The position numbers and the translations under genes are program-made. Source: an uncultured Lachnospiraceae bacterium (lineage in GTDB: Bacteria > Bacillota > Clostridia > Lachnospirales > Lachnospiraceae). From it: a stretch of DNA of 53,069 nt. Shown in pieces: positions 34,070 through 42,495 of this stretch. The stretch is from positions 1 to 53,069 of the forward strand of contig CATOOV010000019.1 of NCBI GenBank assembly GCA_951801955.1, written 5' to 3'. The notes below the pieces were generated by a model, which ran no database searches, was not told the DNA's origin, and worked only from the letters and a program-made list of their open reading frames with translations. The first letter of the stretch is position 1. Each line of letters begins with the position of its first letter.

Positions 34070-36406
34070 ATGCGTATGGAAAATATGAAAAAGGCTCAAT
34101 TAAAAGAAAAACAGGAAACGGTATTAAATGATGATCATATTAAGCCAACCAAAGAGTTTGTAAGCCCAGAAAGTTTGTATGAGGAGTTGATTGCAAGTGT
34201 GAAGCGCTATCATCCTTCTACGGATATTTCATTGATTGAAAAGGCGTATAAAATTGCAGACGAGGCACATAAGGGACAAGTGCGCAAATCAGGGGAGGCA
34301 TACATTATTCATCCTCTGTGTGTGGCAATTATTCTGGCAGAATTGGAATTGGATAAAGAAACCATTGTAGCAGGCATTCTCCATGATGTAGTAGAAGATA
34401 CGGTAATGACGGATGAAGAGATTGCTAGGGAATTCAGTGAAGAAGTTGCACTTTTAGTAGACGGGGTCACCAAATTAGGACAGCTCCCTTATGAGGCGGA
34501 TAAGGTGGAAGTCCAGGCAGAAAATATGCGTAAGATGTTCTTGGCAATGGCAAAGGATATTCGTGTTATTTTGATAAAGTTGGCTGACCGTCTTCATAAT
34601 ATGCGCACTTTAAAATATATGAAACCAGAAAAACAGAGGGAAAAGGCAAGGGAAACCATGGATATTTATGCGCCGATTGCCCAGCGCCTTGGTATTTCCA
34701 AGATTAAAATTGAATTGGACGACCTTTCTTTGAAATATCTGGAACCAGATGCTTACTATGATTTGGTGGAAAAGGTTGCCCTTAGAAAAAGTGTGCGGGA
34801 AGAATATATTGCCCAGCTAATCGGAGAAGTCAAACATTATATTACCGATGCTGGAATATATGCCGTAATTGATGGGCGGGCCAAACATTTTTTTAGTATT
34901 TATAAAAAGATGATCAATCAGGATAAGACACTGGATCAAATTTTTGATTTGTTTGCCATTCGTATTATTGTAAACTCTGTTAAAGACTGCTATGCAGCTT
35001 TGGGTGTGATCCATGAAATGTATAAGCCTATTCCAGGAAGGTTTAAAGATTATATCGCTATGCCAAAACCCAATATGTACCAATCTCTGCATACCACTCT
35101 GATCGGTCCCACGGGACAGCCCTTTGAAATACAGATTCGTACCTTTGAAATGCATCGTACCTCAGAATATGGAATTGCGGCACATTGGAAATATAAGGAA
35201 GCCGCCGGCGGCAGCAAGGTAGCAGAAAAATCACAGGAAGAAGAAAAGTTAAGCTGGCTTCGCCAGATTTTAGAGTGGCAGAAAGATATGTCTGACAACC
35301 GTGAATTTATGAGCCTGTTAAAGAGTGATTTGGATTTATTTTCTGATACGGTATTTTGTTTTACGCCCTCTGGTGATGTAAAAAATCTGCCCAATGGCTC
35401 TACCCCCATTGATTTTGCCTATAGCATTCATTCTGCTGTGGGAAATAAAATGATTGGTGCAAAGGTAAATGGCAAGCTGGTGCATATTGATTATATCATT
35501 CAAAATGGAGATCGGATTGAAATTTTAACTTCCCATAATTCCAAGGGTCCCAGCCGTGACTGGCTGAATATTGTGAAAAGCACCCAGGCAAAGAATAAGA
35601 TTAACCAGTGGTTTCGCAGTGAATTTAAGGAAGAAAACATTGTCAAAGGAAAAGAATTGATTGCCCAGTATTGCAAAGCAAAAAATATCAATTGGTCTGA
35701 CTTGAACCAGCTTGCCTACCAAAGCCGTATTATGCGCAAATATGGTTTTCGGGATTGGGAATCTGTCCTTGCCGCTGTAGGACACGGGGGTCTCAAAGAA
35801 GGTCAGATTATTAACAAGATGATGGAGCATTACCTGAAAGACCATAGGATCCCTATGACGGATGATGATGTGTTGAATCAGGCAGGGACCAGTGGGCTGA
35901 TAGGTACTGCGTCTGGCGGCAGCAAGGAGAAGCGCAGAAGTGCACATTCCAAGAGCGGGATTGTGGTAAAAGGCATTGACGATGTGGCGGTGCGTTTTTC
36001 ACGCTGTTGTGCTCCAGTACCAGGGGATGAGATTGTGGGATTTGTTACCAGGGGAAGAGGAATTTCCATTCACCGTACAGATTGTATCAATGTGATTAAT
36101 CTTTCAGAGCTGGACAGGGAACGGCTGTTGGATGCAGAATGGCAGGCTCAGGAGAGTGAAGAAGGACGTTATATGGCGGAGATCAAGATTTATGGGAATA
36201 ACCGAACTGGTTTGCTGGTGGATATTACGAAAGTTTTGACAGAACGCCAGATCGATATCAATTCCGTACATTCCACGACCAGTAAGCAGGGGGTTGCTAC
36301 CATTACATTGGCTTTTGGGACAAAGGGAAAAGAAGAACTGAATAGTTTGGTGGATAAAATCCGTCAAGTGGAAAATGTGATTGATATAGAAAGGACCAGA
36401 GGATAA
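34070..36406 (+). CDS. relA: Bifunctional (p)ppGpp synthetase/hydrolase RelA/SpoT
   Basis: Makes and degrades the stringent-response alarmone (p)ppGpp. The 778 residues carry all Rel domains in order. The HD hydrolase (about 45-200) has HKGQVRKSGEAYIIHPL, GILHDVVEDT and KLADRLHNMRTLKYM. The synthetase (about 240-370) has GRAKHFFSIYKKM and FKDYIAMPKPNMYQSLHTT. The TGS domain follows near residue 420 (VFCFTPSGDVKNLPNGSTPI), then the helical/zinc-finger region (RFSRCCAPVPGDEIVGF) and the C-terminal ACT domain (about 700-778). Both active sites look intact. The ATG at 34070 follows GGAG. Confidence 0.97.
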   Translation: MRMENMKKAQLKEKQETVLNDDHIKPTKEFVSPESLYEELIASVKRYHPSTDISLIEKAYKIADEAHKGQVRKSGEAYIIHPLCVAIILAELELDKETIVAGILHDVVEDTVMTDEEIAREFSEEVALLVDGVTKLGQLPYEADKVEVQAENMRKMFLAMAKDIRVILIKLADRLHNMRTLKYMKPEKQREKARETMDIYAPIAQRLGISKIKIELDDLSLKYLEPDAYYDLVEKVALRKSVREEYIAQLIGEVKHYITDAGIYAVIDGRAKHFFSIYKKMINQDKTLDQIFDLFAIRIIVNSVKDCYAALGVIHEMYKPIPGRFKDYIAMPKPNMYQSLHTTLIGPTGQPFEIQIRTFEMHRTSEYGIAAHWKYKEAAGGSKVAEKSQEEEKLSWLRQILEWQKDMSDNREFMSLLKSDLDLFSDTVFCFTPSGDVKNLPNGSTPIDFAYSIHSAVGNKMIGAKVNGKLVHIDYIIQNGDRIEILTSHNSKGPSRDWLNIVKSTQAKNKINQWFRSEFKEENIVKGKELIAQYCKAKNINWSDLNQLAYQSRIMRKYGFRDWESVLAAVGHGGLKEGQIINKMMEHYLKDHRIPMTDDDVLNQAGTSGLIGTASGGSKEKRRSAHSKSGIVVKGIDDVAVRFSRCCAPVPGDEIVGFVTRGRGISIHRTDCINVINLSELDRERLLDAEWQAQESEEGRYMAEIKIYGNNRTGLLVDITKVLTERQIDINSVHSTTSKQGVATITLAFGTKGKEELNSLVDKIRQVENVIDIERTRG

Positions 36407-36445
36407 AAAGAAGCTGCACAAAGAGTTTTATGTGCAGCTTCTTTT
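36406..36445. terminator. Bidirectional terminator between relA and the chemoreceptor
   Basis: AAAAGAAGCTGCACA (36406-36420) pairs perfectly with TGTGCAGCTTCTTTT (36431-36445) around a 10-nt loop. The A-rich and T-rich flanks allow termination in both directions for the two convergent genes. Confidence 0.92.
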
Positions 36446-36502
36446 ACAATGTATGATAACAAAACAAAATCGTTATAACATATATAAAACTTTTTTATCT
36501 GC

Positions 36503-38155
36503 CTATCTTATTGTTTTCAGACGGAACATATCAATCAGGTTTTTCAGCAACATGGCTTGCGAATTGAGTTCTTCACTGGTAGCAGCGCTTTCCTGTGCGG
36601 TGGCGGAGTTTGTCTGTACCACATTGGAAATCTGGCTGATTCGTTCCTGAATCTGAGAAACGGATGTTGCCTGGACTTTGGAAGCATCTGCAATTTGATT
36701 GGTTGTTTTCACAATTTCATCAGCGCCTGAAACGACAAAGGCAAGTTGGGCGGCAGTTTCGTTGGCAATTTTTGTACCATATTCTACGGCGGATATAGAA
36801 CGTTCAATTAAGGCAGTGGTAGATTGTGAAGCCTCTGAACTTCTGCCAGCCAATTCCCGTATTTCTTTTGCCACAACTGCAAAGCCTTTTCCAGCTTGCC
36901 CGGCACGCGATGCTTCTACGGCAGAATTTAGTGCAAGGATATTTGTCTGAAGGGCAATATTCTCAATGGTCTTGATAATTTTCCCAATTTCATTGGAACT
37001 GTCATTAATTTCCTGCATCGCCTGGATCATTTCTTTCATTTTCTGGTTGCTCTCTAAAATTTGTTGGCTGAGATCCAACATTTTTTCACTGGCTTGTTGT
37101 GCATTTTCTGCATTTTGTCCTACATGCTGTGAAATATTTTGGATGCTGTCATCCAGTTCCTCTACTGCATTGGATTGCTCTACCGCGCCTTGGCTTAATG
37201 CCTGGGCTCCGGATGCCATTTGTGTGGAGCCGTTTGAAACATGGTCAGAGCTTTCTACAATTTGGGACATTGTGGTGTTGAGGTTTACAAGGATGTCGTT
37301 CAGCGAGTTTTTAATGGAAGAAAAATCTCCCACATAATCCTGCGTCATAGCTGCTGTCAGATTGCCCTGGGAGATTTCCTCCAATATCGTAGAAATCTCT
37401 CCAATATAATTTCGAAGGCGCAGGATCGTATTTTCAAAAGCGTGTGCCAATATGCCAATTTCATCATTGGAATGAATATCAACGGTAAGTTCTTTTCCAG
37501 ATGTAAGCCCAAGATTTCCGTTTTCAATTGTCTGCGCAAGTGAAGTAAGGTCAGATAATGGTTTCGAAATAGAACGTCTGAGATAAAGTGTCATCAATAT
37601 AATACTAAGAATGACAAGGGATACTCCTGTTGCACAAGACAACTCTATAGTTAAATTAATTTGTTTTGTGGCTGTTTCCATAGAAACACCTGCAAAGATC
37701 AATCCAGTAATATTTCCGCTGGCATCTTTGGTGGGCACATAGGAACAGAGGTGCCCTTTCCCCAAAATATCTGCTTTTCCTATGTAAGACTTTCCCTGTT
37801 CCAGCACAATCCCGGACAGTTCTTTGGACAATTTTGTACCTACAACACGGGCGCCGTCTTTTTGAATGGTTGTATAAGCGCGTTCATTTCCCTCAAAAAT
37901 AGTAAATTCACAATTCATTTGTTCTTTGAGGTCATCAAGCAGTTTGCTTTTATCTTCAGGATTATAATGTTCCAATTGGTAGGCAAGCATATTCGTACCA
38001 TTTACACACCTGTTTTTTAACATACGTATCGTTTGTTGGTAAAACATATAAACGCACAACGCTACCATGGTAAAAATACTGATAATTAACAGGCAAATTA
38101 CCAGATTGTTCACTTTACGTCCCAAGTGACGTGTTCTTTTGTTTTTCTCTTTCAT
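36503..38155 (-). CDS. Methyl-accepting chemotaxis protein
   Basis: Transmembrane chemoreceptor of 550 residues. TM1 (about 17-38) and TM2 (about 180-202) flank an extracytoplasmic Cache-like sensor domain of about 140 residues ([35 protein letters not shown]). A HAMP domain follows ([20 protein letters not shown]), then a long signalling coiled coil whose tip is [20 protein letters not shown] plus [20 protein letters not shown]. No CheB/CheR-tethering pentapeptide is present at the C-terminus. The ATG at 38155 is preferred (GGAG 8 nt upstream) over the GTG at 38164. No other chemotaxis gene is in the window. It converges on relA across a shared terminator. Confidence 0.93.
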   Translation of the reverse strand: MKEKNKRTRHLGRKVNNLVICLLIISIFTMVALCVYMFYQQTIRMLKNRCVNGTNMLAYQLEHYNPEDKSKLLDDLKEQMNCEFTIFEGNERAYTTIQKDGARVVGTKLSKELSGIVLEQGKSYIGKADILGKGHLCSYVPTKDASGNITGLIFAGVSMETATKQINLTIELSCATGVSLVILSIILMTLYLRRSISKPLSDLTSLAQTIENGNLGLTSGKELTVDIHSNDEIGILAHAFENTILRLRNYIGEISTILEEISQGNLTAAMTQDYVGDFSSIKNSLNDILVNLNTTMSQIVESSDHVSNGSTQMASGAQALSQGAVEQSNAVEELDDSIQNISQHVGQNAENAQQASEKMLDLSQQILESNQKMKEMIQAMQEINDSSNEIGKIIKTIENIALQTNILALNSAVEASRAGQAGKGFAVVAKEIRELAGRSSEASQSTTALIERSISAVEYGTKIANETAAQLAFVVSGADEIVKTTNQIADASKVQATSVSQIQERISQISNVVQTNSATAQESAATSEELNSQAMLLKNLIDMFRLKTIR

Positions 38156-38185
38156 CTTACTCACTCCAATACTTTTTTAAATTAT

Positions 38186-38230
38186 CCCTTATGACACGCC
38201 AAATGGCATTATGGGCGGTATTTTGGGTAT
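38186..38230 (+). repeat. Dispersed repeat family C unit
   Basis: CTTATGACACGCCAAATGGC, then ATTATGGGCGGTATTTTGGG. The core GCCAAATGGC is itself a small palindrome. It is the clearest representative of the family. Confidence 0.75.
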
Positions 38231-38747
38231 GGTTAAATACTTTTTAAATAAAAGCACTTAATTTGGAAGAATGTTTTGTGGGCAATCTTGTTGTGGGGTG
38301 CAGGGCAGCTTAGCTGACAAGAACCCATCTGCTATCTATATTAAAGAGTATTTTCGTAAATTGCAAGTATATTTTTATATCATATGAGGGATGGCTTCCG
38401 CCTCTATAGGCGGTGAGTACTTTGTGTAGGCGGGAGGAGTTCCCAATCTGATAGCCTTTGGCGGGTGCTGGATGTCCGATGGACATCCGTTAAACATTGA
38501 CCGTAACAGAATGAAGAGGCAAAAGCACACAAAAGAAACTTGTCATGCAATGTATGATGTGCGCTTCACAGCAAGAATGTTGGTGGCGTTCTTGAATGTC
38601 AAATACAAAAAAATCATAGCGAGTCTTGTACAGAAATAACAATATTTGTTATAATAGCTTGAAAAACATCTGGTCAATTTTTCCGGTAAGCGTTATAATA
38701 TTACTAAGGTGGATAGATATCCACGTTTTTATTTTTGTGAGCAATGT

Positions 38748-38875
38748 ACCCAAAGGGCACTTAGGAAAATATCCATGTTTCCATGGATATTTGACGGTGC
38801 TATGCGCCAGCGGCGCATGTGAAGCATGGACCGAAACGGAGTGCAGACAGCCGCGAGGGTAAGTGCCCTTTGGGT
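38748..38875 (+). repeat. Dispersed repeat family B, full 128-bp element
   Basis: It begins ACCCAAAGGGCACTTA and ends TAAGTGCCCTTTGGGT, a 16-bp perfect inverted repeat. Inside are a perfect CATGGATAT hairpin near 38770-38791 and a GCGCC/GGCGC pair. The element at 45021-45148 has the same length, about 93% identity by eye, and inverted orientation. A conserved prefix (GTGAGCAATGT) precedes the left end in all copies. Confidence 0.85.
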
Positions 38876-39040
38876 GCAAATCCAAGCCCCTTGGGGCAAA
38901 CTTGCGAAAAACAAGCTTAAAACATGCCCCGTCAGCTTGCTGCGGGGTATTTGACTTGTTTAAATTTCTATCTGCTGCATTATCATCAACCGCTGTAGCA
39001 CCCTGCTGCAGCTCAATCTTTTGCCTTGCGGAATAGAAAT

Positions 39041-39083
39041 TTATTCGCGTGGGCAATGTACCCAAAGGGCGCTTGGGAAAATT
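39041..39083 (+). repeat. Dispersed repeat family B, short copy
   Basis: TTATTCGCGTGGGCAATGTA, then CCCAAAGGGCGCTTGGGAAA. Only the left part of the element is present. It runs directly into the ribosome site region (AGAAAGGA) of the MBL gene, so it forms the end of that gene's leader. Confidence 0.75.
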
Positions 39084-39103
39084 TAGAAAGGAATCCATAA
39101 ATT

Positions 39104-39724
39104 ATGAAGATTGAACAATATTGTGTTGGTCAGGTTGGAACTAATTGCTATTTTGCAATCAATGAGGAGACAAAGGAAGTACTGGTGGTCGATCCAGGAG
39201 ATTCTGCACAGATGCTGGCAGATCAAATAAAACAGAAAGAATTAAAGCCAGTTGCAATACTACTGACACATGGTCATTTTGACCATGTAATGGCGGCGGA
39301 AGAATTAGCTGAAATGTTTGGGATTAAAATTTATGCCCATGAAGCAGAAAAAAGTACGCTGGAAGATTATCGGTTGAATGTCTCAGGGATGATTGGGCGC
39401 AGGGACCATTATCATGCTGATGTGTACGTGAAAGATGGGCAGGTACTGGATCTTGCCGGGATAAAGTTAAAAGTACTGCATACGCCAGGGCATACCGAAG
39501 GGGGATGCTGTTATTACTCAGAACAAGAGGGGATATTGTTTAGTGGAGATACGCTGTTTTGCCAGTCAGTAGGGAGGACAGATTTCCCAGGAGGCAGTAT
39601 GTCACAAATTGTCCGGTCAATCAAAGAAAAATTATTGGCACTGCCAGATGAAGTCAAAGTATATCCAGGACATATGGACCATACTACCATTGGTATTGAA
39701 CGTGTCCATAACCCATTTATATAA
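39104..39724 (+). CDS. MBL-fold metallohydrolase (glyoxalase II-like)
   Basis: Cytoplasmic metal-dependent hydrolase of the YcbL/hydroxyacylglutathione hydrolase-like group, 206 residues. The metal motif THGHFDH lies at about residues 60-66, with the further ligands in LHTPGHTEGGCCYY and FSGDTLF and the late His in VYPGHMDHTTIG. It lacks the C-terminal substrate domain of true glyoxalase II, so a thioester substrate is only likely. It lies 38 nt upstream of hemZ, the same order as in many Lachnospiraceae. Confidence 0.88.
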   Translation: MKIEQYCVGQVGTNCYFAINEETKEVLVVDPGDSAQMLADQIKQKELKPVAILLTHGHFDHVMAAEELAEMFGIKIYAHEAEKSTLEDYRLNVSGMIGRRDHYHADVYVKDGQVLDLAGIKLKVLHTPGHTEGGCCYYSEQEGILFSGDTLFCQSVGRTDFPGGSMSQIVRSIKEKLLALPDEVKVYPGHMDHTTIGIERVHNPFI

Positions 39725-39762
39725 GTATGGAAGATGATTTTTTAAGAGAGAGATGACTTAAA

Positions 39763-41271
39763 ATGATAACCATTTGTTTAAATAAAGCAGATTTTGAATA
39801 TGATATTCATTCGCTGGTTAAGGCATTTTATCCCAAAGAAGATGTGAAAGTGTTTGCAGACAAGGAAAAAGTCTATAAATTGGAACAGGAAAGCACCCCT
39901 TTGTTTCATATGGAAGTTTTCTTTCAGTATGATAAGGGGAGGATAGAGGTCATTTTGTATCTTCCACCAAAAGATCAGGGAGAACCATACGAGAATGGCA
40001 GCTATTATATAGGAAGAAAAGGGAATGCAAAGGTGGAATTTTCAGATCGGAAGCAGTCGAAGAACCGTCTGAAACAGTGTCTATATCAAATGTTGTCAGA
40101 ATATACGGGACAGACACTTCCTTGGGGCACGCTGACAGGCATACGTCCCACCAAAATTCCCATGTCCATGTTGGAAGAAGGAAAAAAAGAAATAGAGATC
40201 AAAGAATATATGGCAGATACTTATTTTGCGTCAGAACAGAAAATAGATTTAAGTATTGAGATTGCAAAAAGGGAGAAGGAATTATTGAAACAGATCGATT
40301 ACAAAGATGGGTACAGCCTATATATAGGAATTCCATTTTGCCCAAGCATTTGTTCTTACTGTTCTTTTTCTTCTTCCCCTATTGGAATCTGGAAAGAAAA
40401 AGTGGATGCATATCTTTGTGCCTTGGAACGGGAAATTGATTCTACAGCACATTCATGCAGCCATAAAAAACTGAATACAATTTATATCGGCGGCGGAACC
40501 CCTACCACATTGTCGCCAAGGCAGTTGGACTGGCTGCTTACAAAGATCGAAAATAGTTTTGCGTTTTCAAGTTTGCTGGAATATACGGTAGAAGCAGGAA
40601 GACCAGATAGTATCACAAGGGATAATCTGGAAGTGCTGCGAAATCACCAGGTTTCCCGTATTTCCATCAATCCTCAGACAATGAAACAGGAAACCTTGAA
40701 TCTGATTGGACGCCGCCATACGCCGGAACAGACGGTTGAGAGTTTTTGGATGGCAAGGGAGCTTGGATTTGACAATATCAATATGGATTTGATTGTAGGT
40801 CTGCCACAGGAAACCCTGGAGGATGTGGAAAGCACCCTGGACCAGATAAAAGTATTGTCCCCAGACAGTTTGACCATTCATTCCCTTGCTTTGAAACGTG
40901 TCGCAAAACTGCGCATATTCTCAGAAGAATACAAGGGATTGGAAATGAAAAACAGTTGGGAAATCATTGATTTAACAGCAAGCTATGCCAAGAAAATGGG
41001 GCTTTTGCCTTATTATCTGTACCGCCAGAAGAATATGGCAGGTAATTTTGAAAATGTGGGATATGCCAGGGCGGGAAAAGAGGGGCTTTACAATATTCTT
41101 ATAATGGAGGAGAAACAGTCTATCGTGGCGTTGGGCGCTGGTTCGATCTCGAAAAAGGTATACCCTGACAGAAGAATCGAGCGGTGCGAAAATGTGAAAG
41201 ATGTTGCCCAATATATCGAGAGAATCGGGGAAATGATTGAGCGAAAAAAGCATCTTTTATGTGATTGCTGA
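39763..41271 (+). CDS. hemZ: Coproporphyrinogen dehydrogenase HemZ (radical SAM)
   Basis: Oxygen-independent coproporphyrinogen oxidase-like radical SAM enzyme, 502 residues. An N-terminal domain of about 185 residues specific to HemZ precedes the radical SAM core. The cluster motif is CPSICSYCSF (about residue 196), followed by NTIYIGGGTPTTL and ISINPQTMKQETLNLIGR, then NMDLIVGLPQETLEDVE. The C-terminal HemN-like part has YYLYRQKNMAGNFENVGYA. As an anaerobe without visible heme genes nearby, its real substrate is uncertain. A decayed second copy of its last about 55 codons lies at 45688-45875. Confidence 0.93.
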   Translation: MITICLNKADFEYDIHSLVKAFYPKEDVKVFADKEKVYKLEQESTPLFHMEVFFQYDKGRIEVILYLPPKDQGEPYENGSYYIGRKGNAKVEFSDRKQSKNRLKQCLYQMLSEYTGQTLPWGTLTGIRPTKIPMSMLEEGKKEIEIKEYMADTYFASEQKIDLSIEIAKREKELLKQIDYKDGYSLYIGIPFCPSICSYCSFSSSPIGIWKEKVDAYLCALEREIDSTAHSCSHKKLNTIYIGGGTPTTLSPRQLDWLLTKIENSFAFSSLLEYTVEAGRPDSITRDNLEVLRNHQVSRISINPQTMKQETLNLIGRRHTPEQTVESFWMARELGFDNINMDLIVGLPQETLEDVESTLDQIKVLSPDSLTIHSLALKRVAKLRIFSEEYKGLEMKNSWEIIDLTASYAKKMGLLPYYLYRQKNMAGNFENVGYARAGKEGLYNILIMEEKQSIVALGAGSISKKVYPDRRIERCENVKDVAQYIERIGEMIERKKHLLCDC

Positions 41272-41521
41272 TTGGATTTCTAAAAGGAAGTTGTGAAGAA
41301 AGCATTACAAGATGCAAAAAGAGGAAAGGATATGTCAATCTGCCCTTTCTATGTAAAGTGCCAGCATTTAAATGTAAAACTACTGCCGCAAAAATGGACA
41401 ATGAAAATCTGGTTACATGGAATTAAAAAGTATGTTTTTAAAATCTGAAGAATAAGAGGAATTGCCGGAAGATATGCGAAGCATAAAAATACAGACTTAA
41501 TTCATTGGTATACGTTTTCTT

Positions 41522-41755
41522 GTGAAGCCTGATACATCGCGGGAAAGGACAGTTGATGTTGGAGAGAAACTTGACTGGGAAGGTATAGCGGTATCACTGT
41601 TTTTCAGTCTGGCCATCAGTTTTGGCACAGGCTTAGTTGGTGTGGCTGTTGGTACGATAACTGAGCTTTTTTCACCTAGTGAGTATACAGTAACAGTACC
41701 AGTTTCTGTTCTTACAGTGTTATTGCTTTTTGTTTGGAAAAAATGTAATGATTGA
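41522..41755 (+). CDS. Possible small membrane protein
   Basis: A 77-residue frame with a polar N-terminus (MKPDTSRERTVDVGEKLDWE) and two hydrophobic segments (about 22-46 and 55-72), ending KKCND. It starts with GTG and has no convincing ribosome site, so it may be a gene remnant. I do not recognise a family. It lies directly upstream of the Rrf2 promoter within the island. Confidence 0.35.
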   Translation: MKPDTSRERTVDVGEKLDWEGIAVSLFFSLAISFGTGLVGVAVGTITELFSPSEYTVTVPVSVLTVLLLFVWKKCND

Positions 41756-41779
41756 TATTACATCAGAAAACGGTATAAT
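41752..41779 (+). promoter_or_regulatory. Promoter of the Rrf2 regulator gene
   Basis: TTGATA (41752-41757) and a perfect TATAAT (41774-41779) are separated by 16 nt, about 30 nt upstream of the GTG start. Confidence 0.7.
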
Positions 41780-41808
41780 ATAAATAAAAACGGCTTGGAG
41801 GTGGAAGT

Positions 41809-42249
41809 GTGCAGATATCCAGCAGATTTACAATTGCAATTCATGTATTTGCCTGTATGGAGATTTTTGGGGAGGATTATAAGATTACCAGTGATTTCCT
41901 TGCGTCCAGCATCAATGTAAATCCGGTTATCATACGAAAAATCCTTTCGCAGCTTAGAAATGCAGGATTGATTGAAGTAGCAAGAGGAACCGGCGGTACA
42001 ACGACCACCAGATCCATTGACCAGATTACGTTCTATGATGTGTATCTGGCGGTTGACTTGTTGGAGAAGGGGGAGTTGTTCCATTTCCATGAGAATCCGA
42101 ACCCGAACTGTCCGGTAGGAAATAATATCCATGCTGTAATGGATGGTAAGCTGGCATGTATTCAAAAGGCGATGGAAGAGGAAATGAAAAAATATACGAT
42201 TGCAGATGTGGCAGATGATATAAAACAATGCCTTGCAGTCACAGAGTAA
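41809..42249 (+). CDS. Rrf2 family transcriptional regulator
   Basis: Winged-helix regulator of 146 residues, closest in layout to the YwnA type. The DNA-binding part is SRFTIAIHVFACMEIFGED, ITSDFLASSINVNPVIIRKI and LSQLRNAGLIEVARGTGGTT. It lacks the three clustered cysteines of the iron-sulfur Rrf2 members (only Cys in NPNCPVG and later positions), so redox-cluster sensing is unlikely. The GTG at 41809 has GGAGG 7 nt upstream. It is followed by a strong terminator and is the first intact gene of the island. Confidence 0.88.
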   Translation: MQISSRFTIAIHVFACMEIFGEDYKITSDFLASSINVNPVIIRKILSQLRNAGLIEVARGTGGTTTTRSIDQITFYDVYLAVDLLEKGELFHFHENPNPNCPVGNNIHAVMDGKLACIQKAMEEEMKKYTIADVADDIKQCLAVTE

Positions 42250-42260
42250 CAATGAGAAAT

Positions 42261-42304
42261 ACGCTTTGCGGTTGACGATCCTGTCACCGCAAAGCGTGTT
42301 TTAC
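42261..42304 (+). terminator. Intrinsic terminator after the Rrf2 gene
   Basis: ACGCTTTGCGG (42261-42271) pairs perfectly with CCGCAAAGCGT (about 42287-42297). An inner TGAC/GTCA stem extends the hairpin, and GTTTTAC follows. Confidence 0.88.
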
Positions 42305-42321
42305 ATCAAAATCTAAAATAG

Positions 42322-42495
42322 AATATACGCTATCGAAATGCAGACGGGAGCGGACATCCAGTTACAAGAGTGATTGATGTAATGCTGGCAGACGATAAAA
42401 CACTGTACTTTATTACAGCAAGAGGGAAAGAATTTTATAGGCAGCTTATGGAACAGAGGTTTGTTTCTATTACTGGAGCTCGGGGCGGGATTTAA
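42322..42495 (+). pseudogene. Remnant of a pyridoxamine 5'-phosphate oxidase-like FMN protein
   Basis: An open stretch between stop codons without a start codon encodes YRNADGSGHPVTRVID, then VMLADDKTLYFITARGKEFY and RQLMEQRFVSITG. This is the N-terminal half pattern of small flavin-binding split-barrel proteins (a strand reading a flavin/substrate site, then K..YRQL). The match stops abruptly near 42470, where another reading frame becomes sirtuin-like. It is a truncated gene whose 3' part was lost at the junction. Confidence 0.6.

Larger units (their letters stand above)
38156..39103. other. 948-bp noncoding stretch holding repeat families B and C
   Basis: No credible gene is present. Contents from left: a family C unit (38186-38230), a GGATGTCC/GGACATCC hairpin near 38471-38489, two TATAAT boxes (about 38650-38656 and 38695-38700), a full family B element (38748-38875), a GCCCCG/CGGGGT hairpin near 38926-38948, and a partial family B copy (39041-39083) just before the MBL gene. 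Short open frames here run through repeats and are discounted. Confidence 0.7.
41272..41808. other. Left part of the hemZ-hisS island, mostly noncoding or decayed
   Basis: After hemZ a 38-codon frame at 41332 (MSICPFYVKCQHLNVK...) has AGGAAAGG upstream but resembles nothing I know. It is followed by AT-rich sequence with no gene up to the small membrane ORF at 41522. The promoter of the Rrf2 gene lies at the right end. The stretch looks like eroded DNA. Confidence 0.5.
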
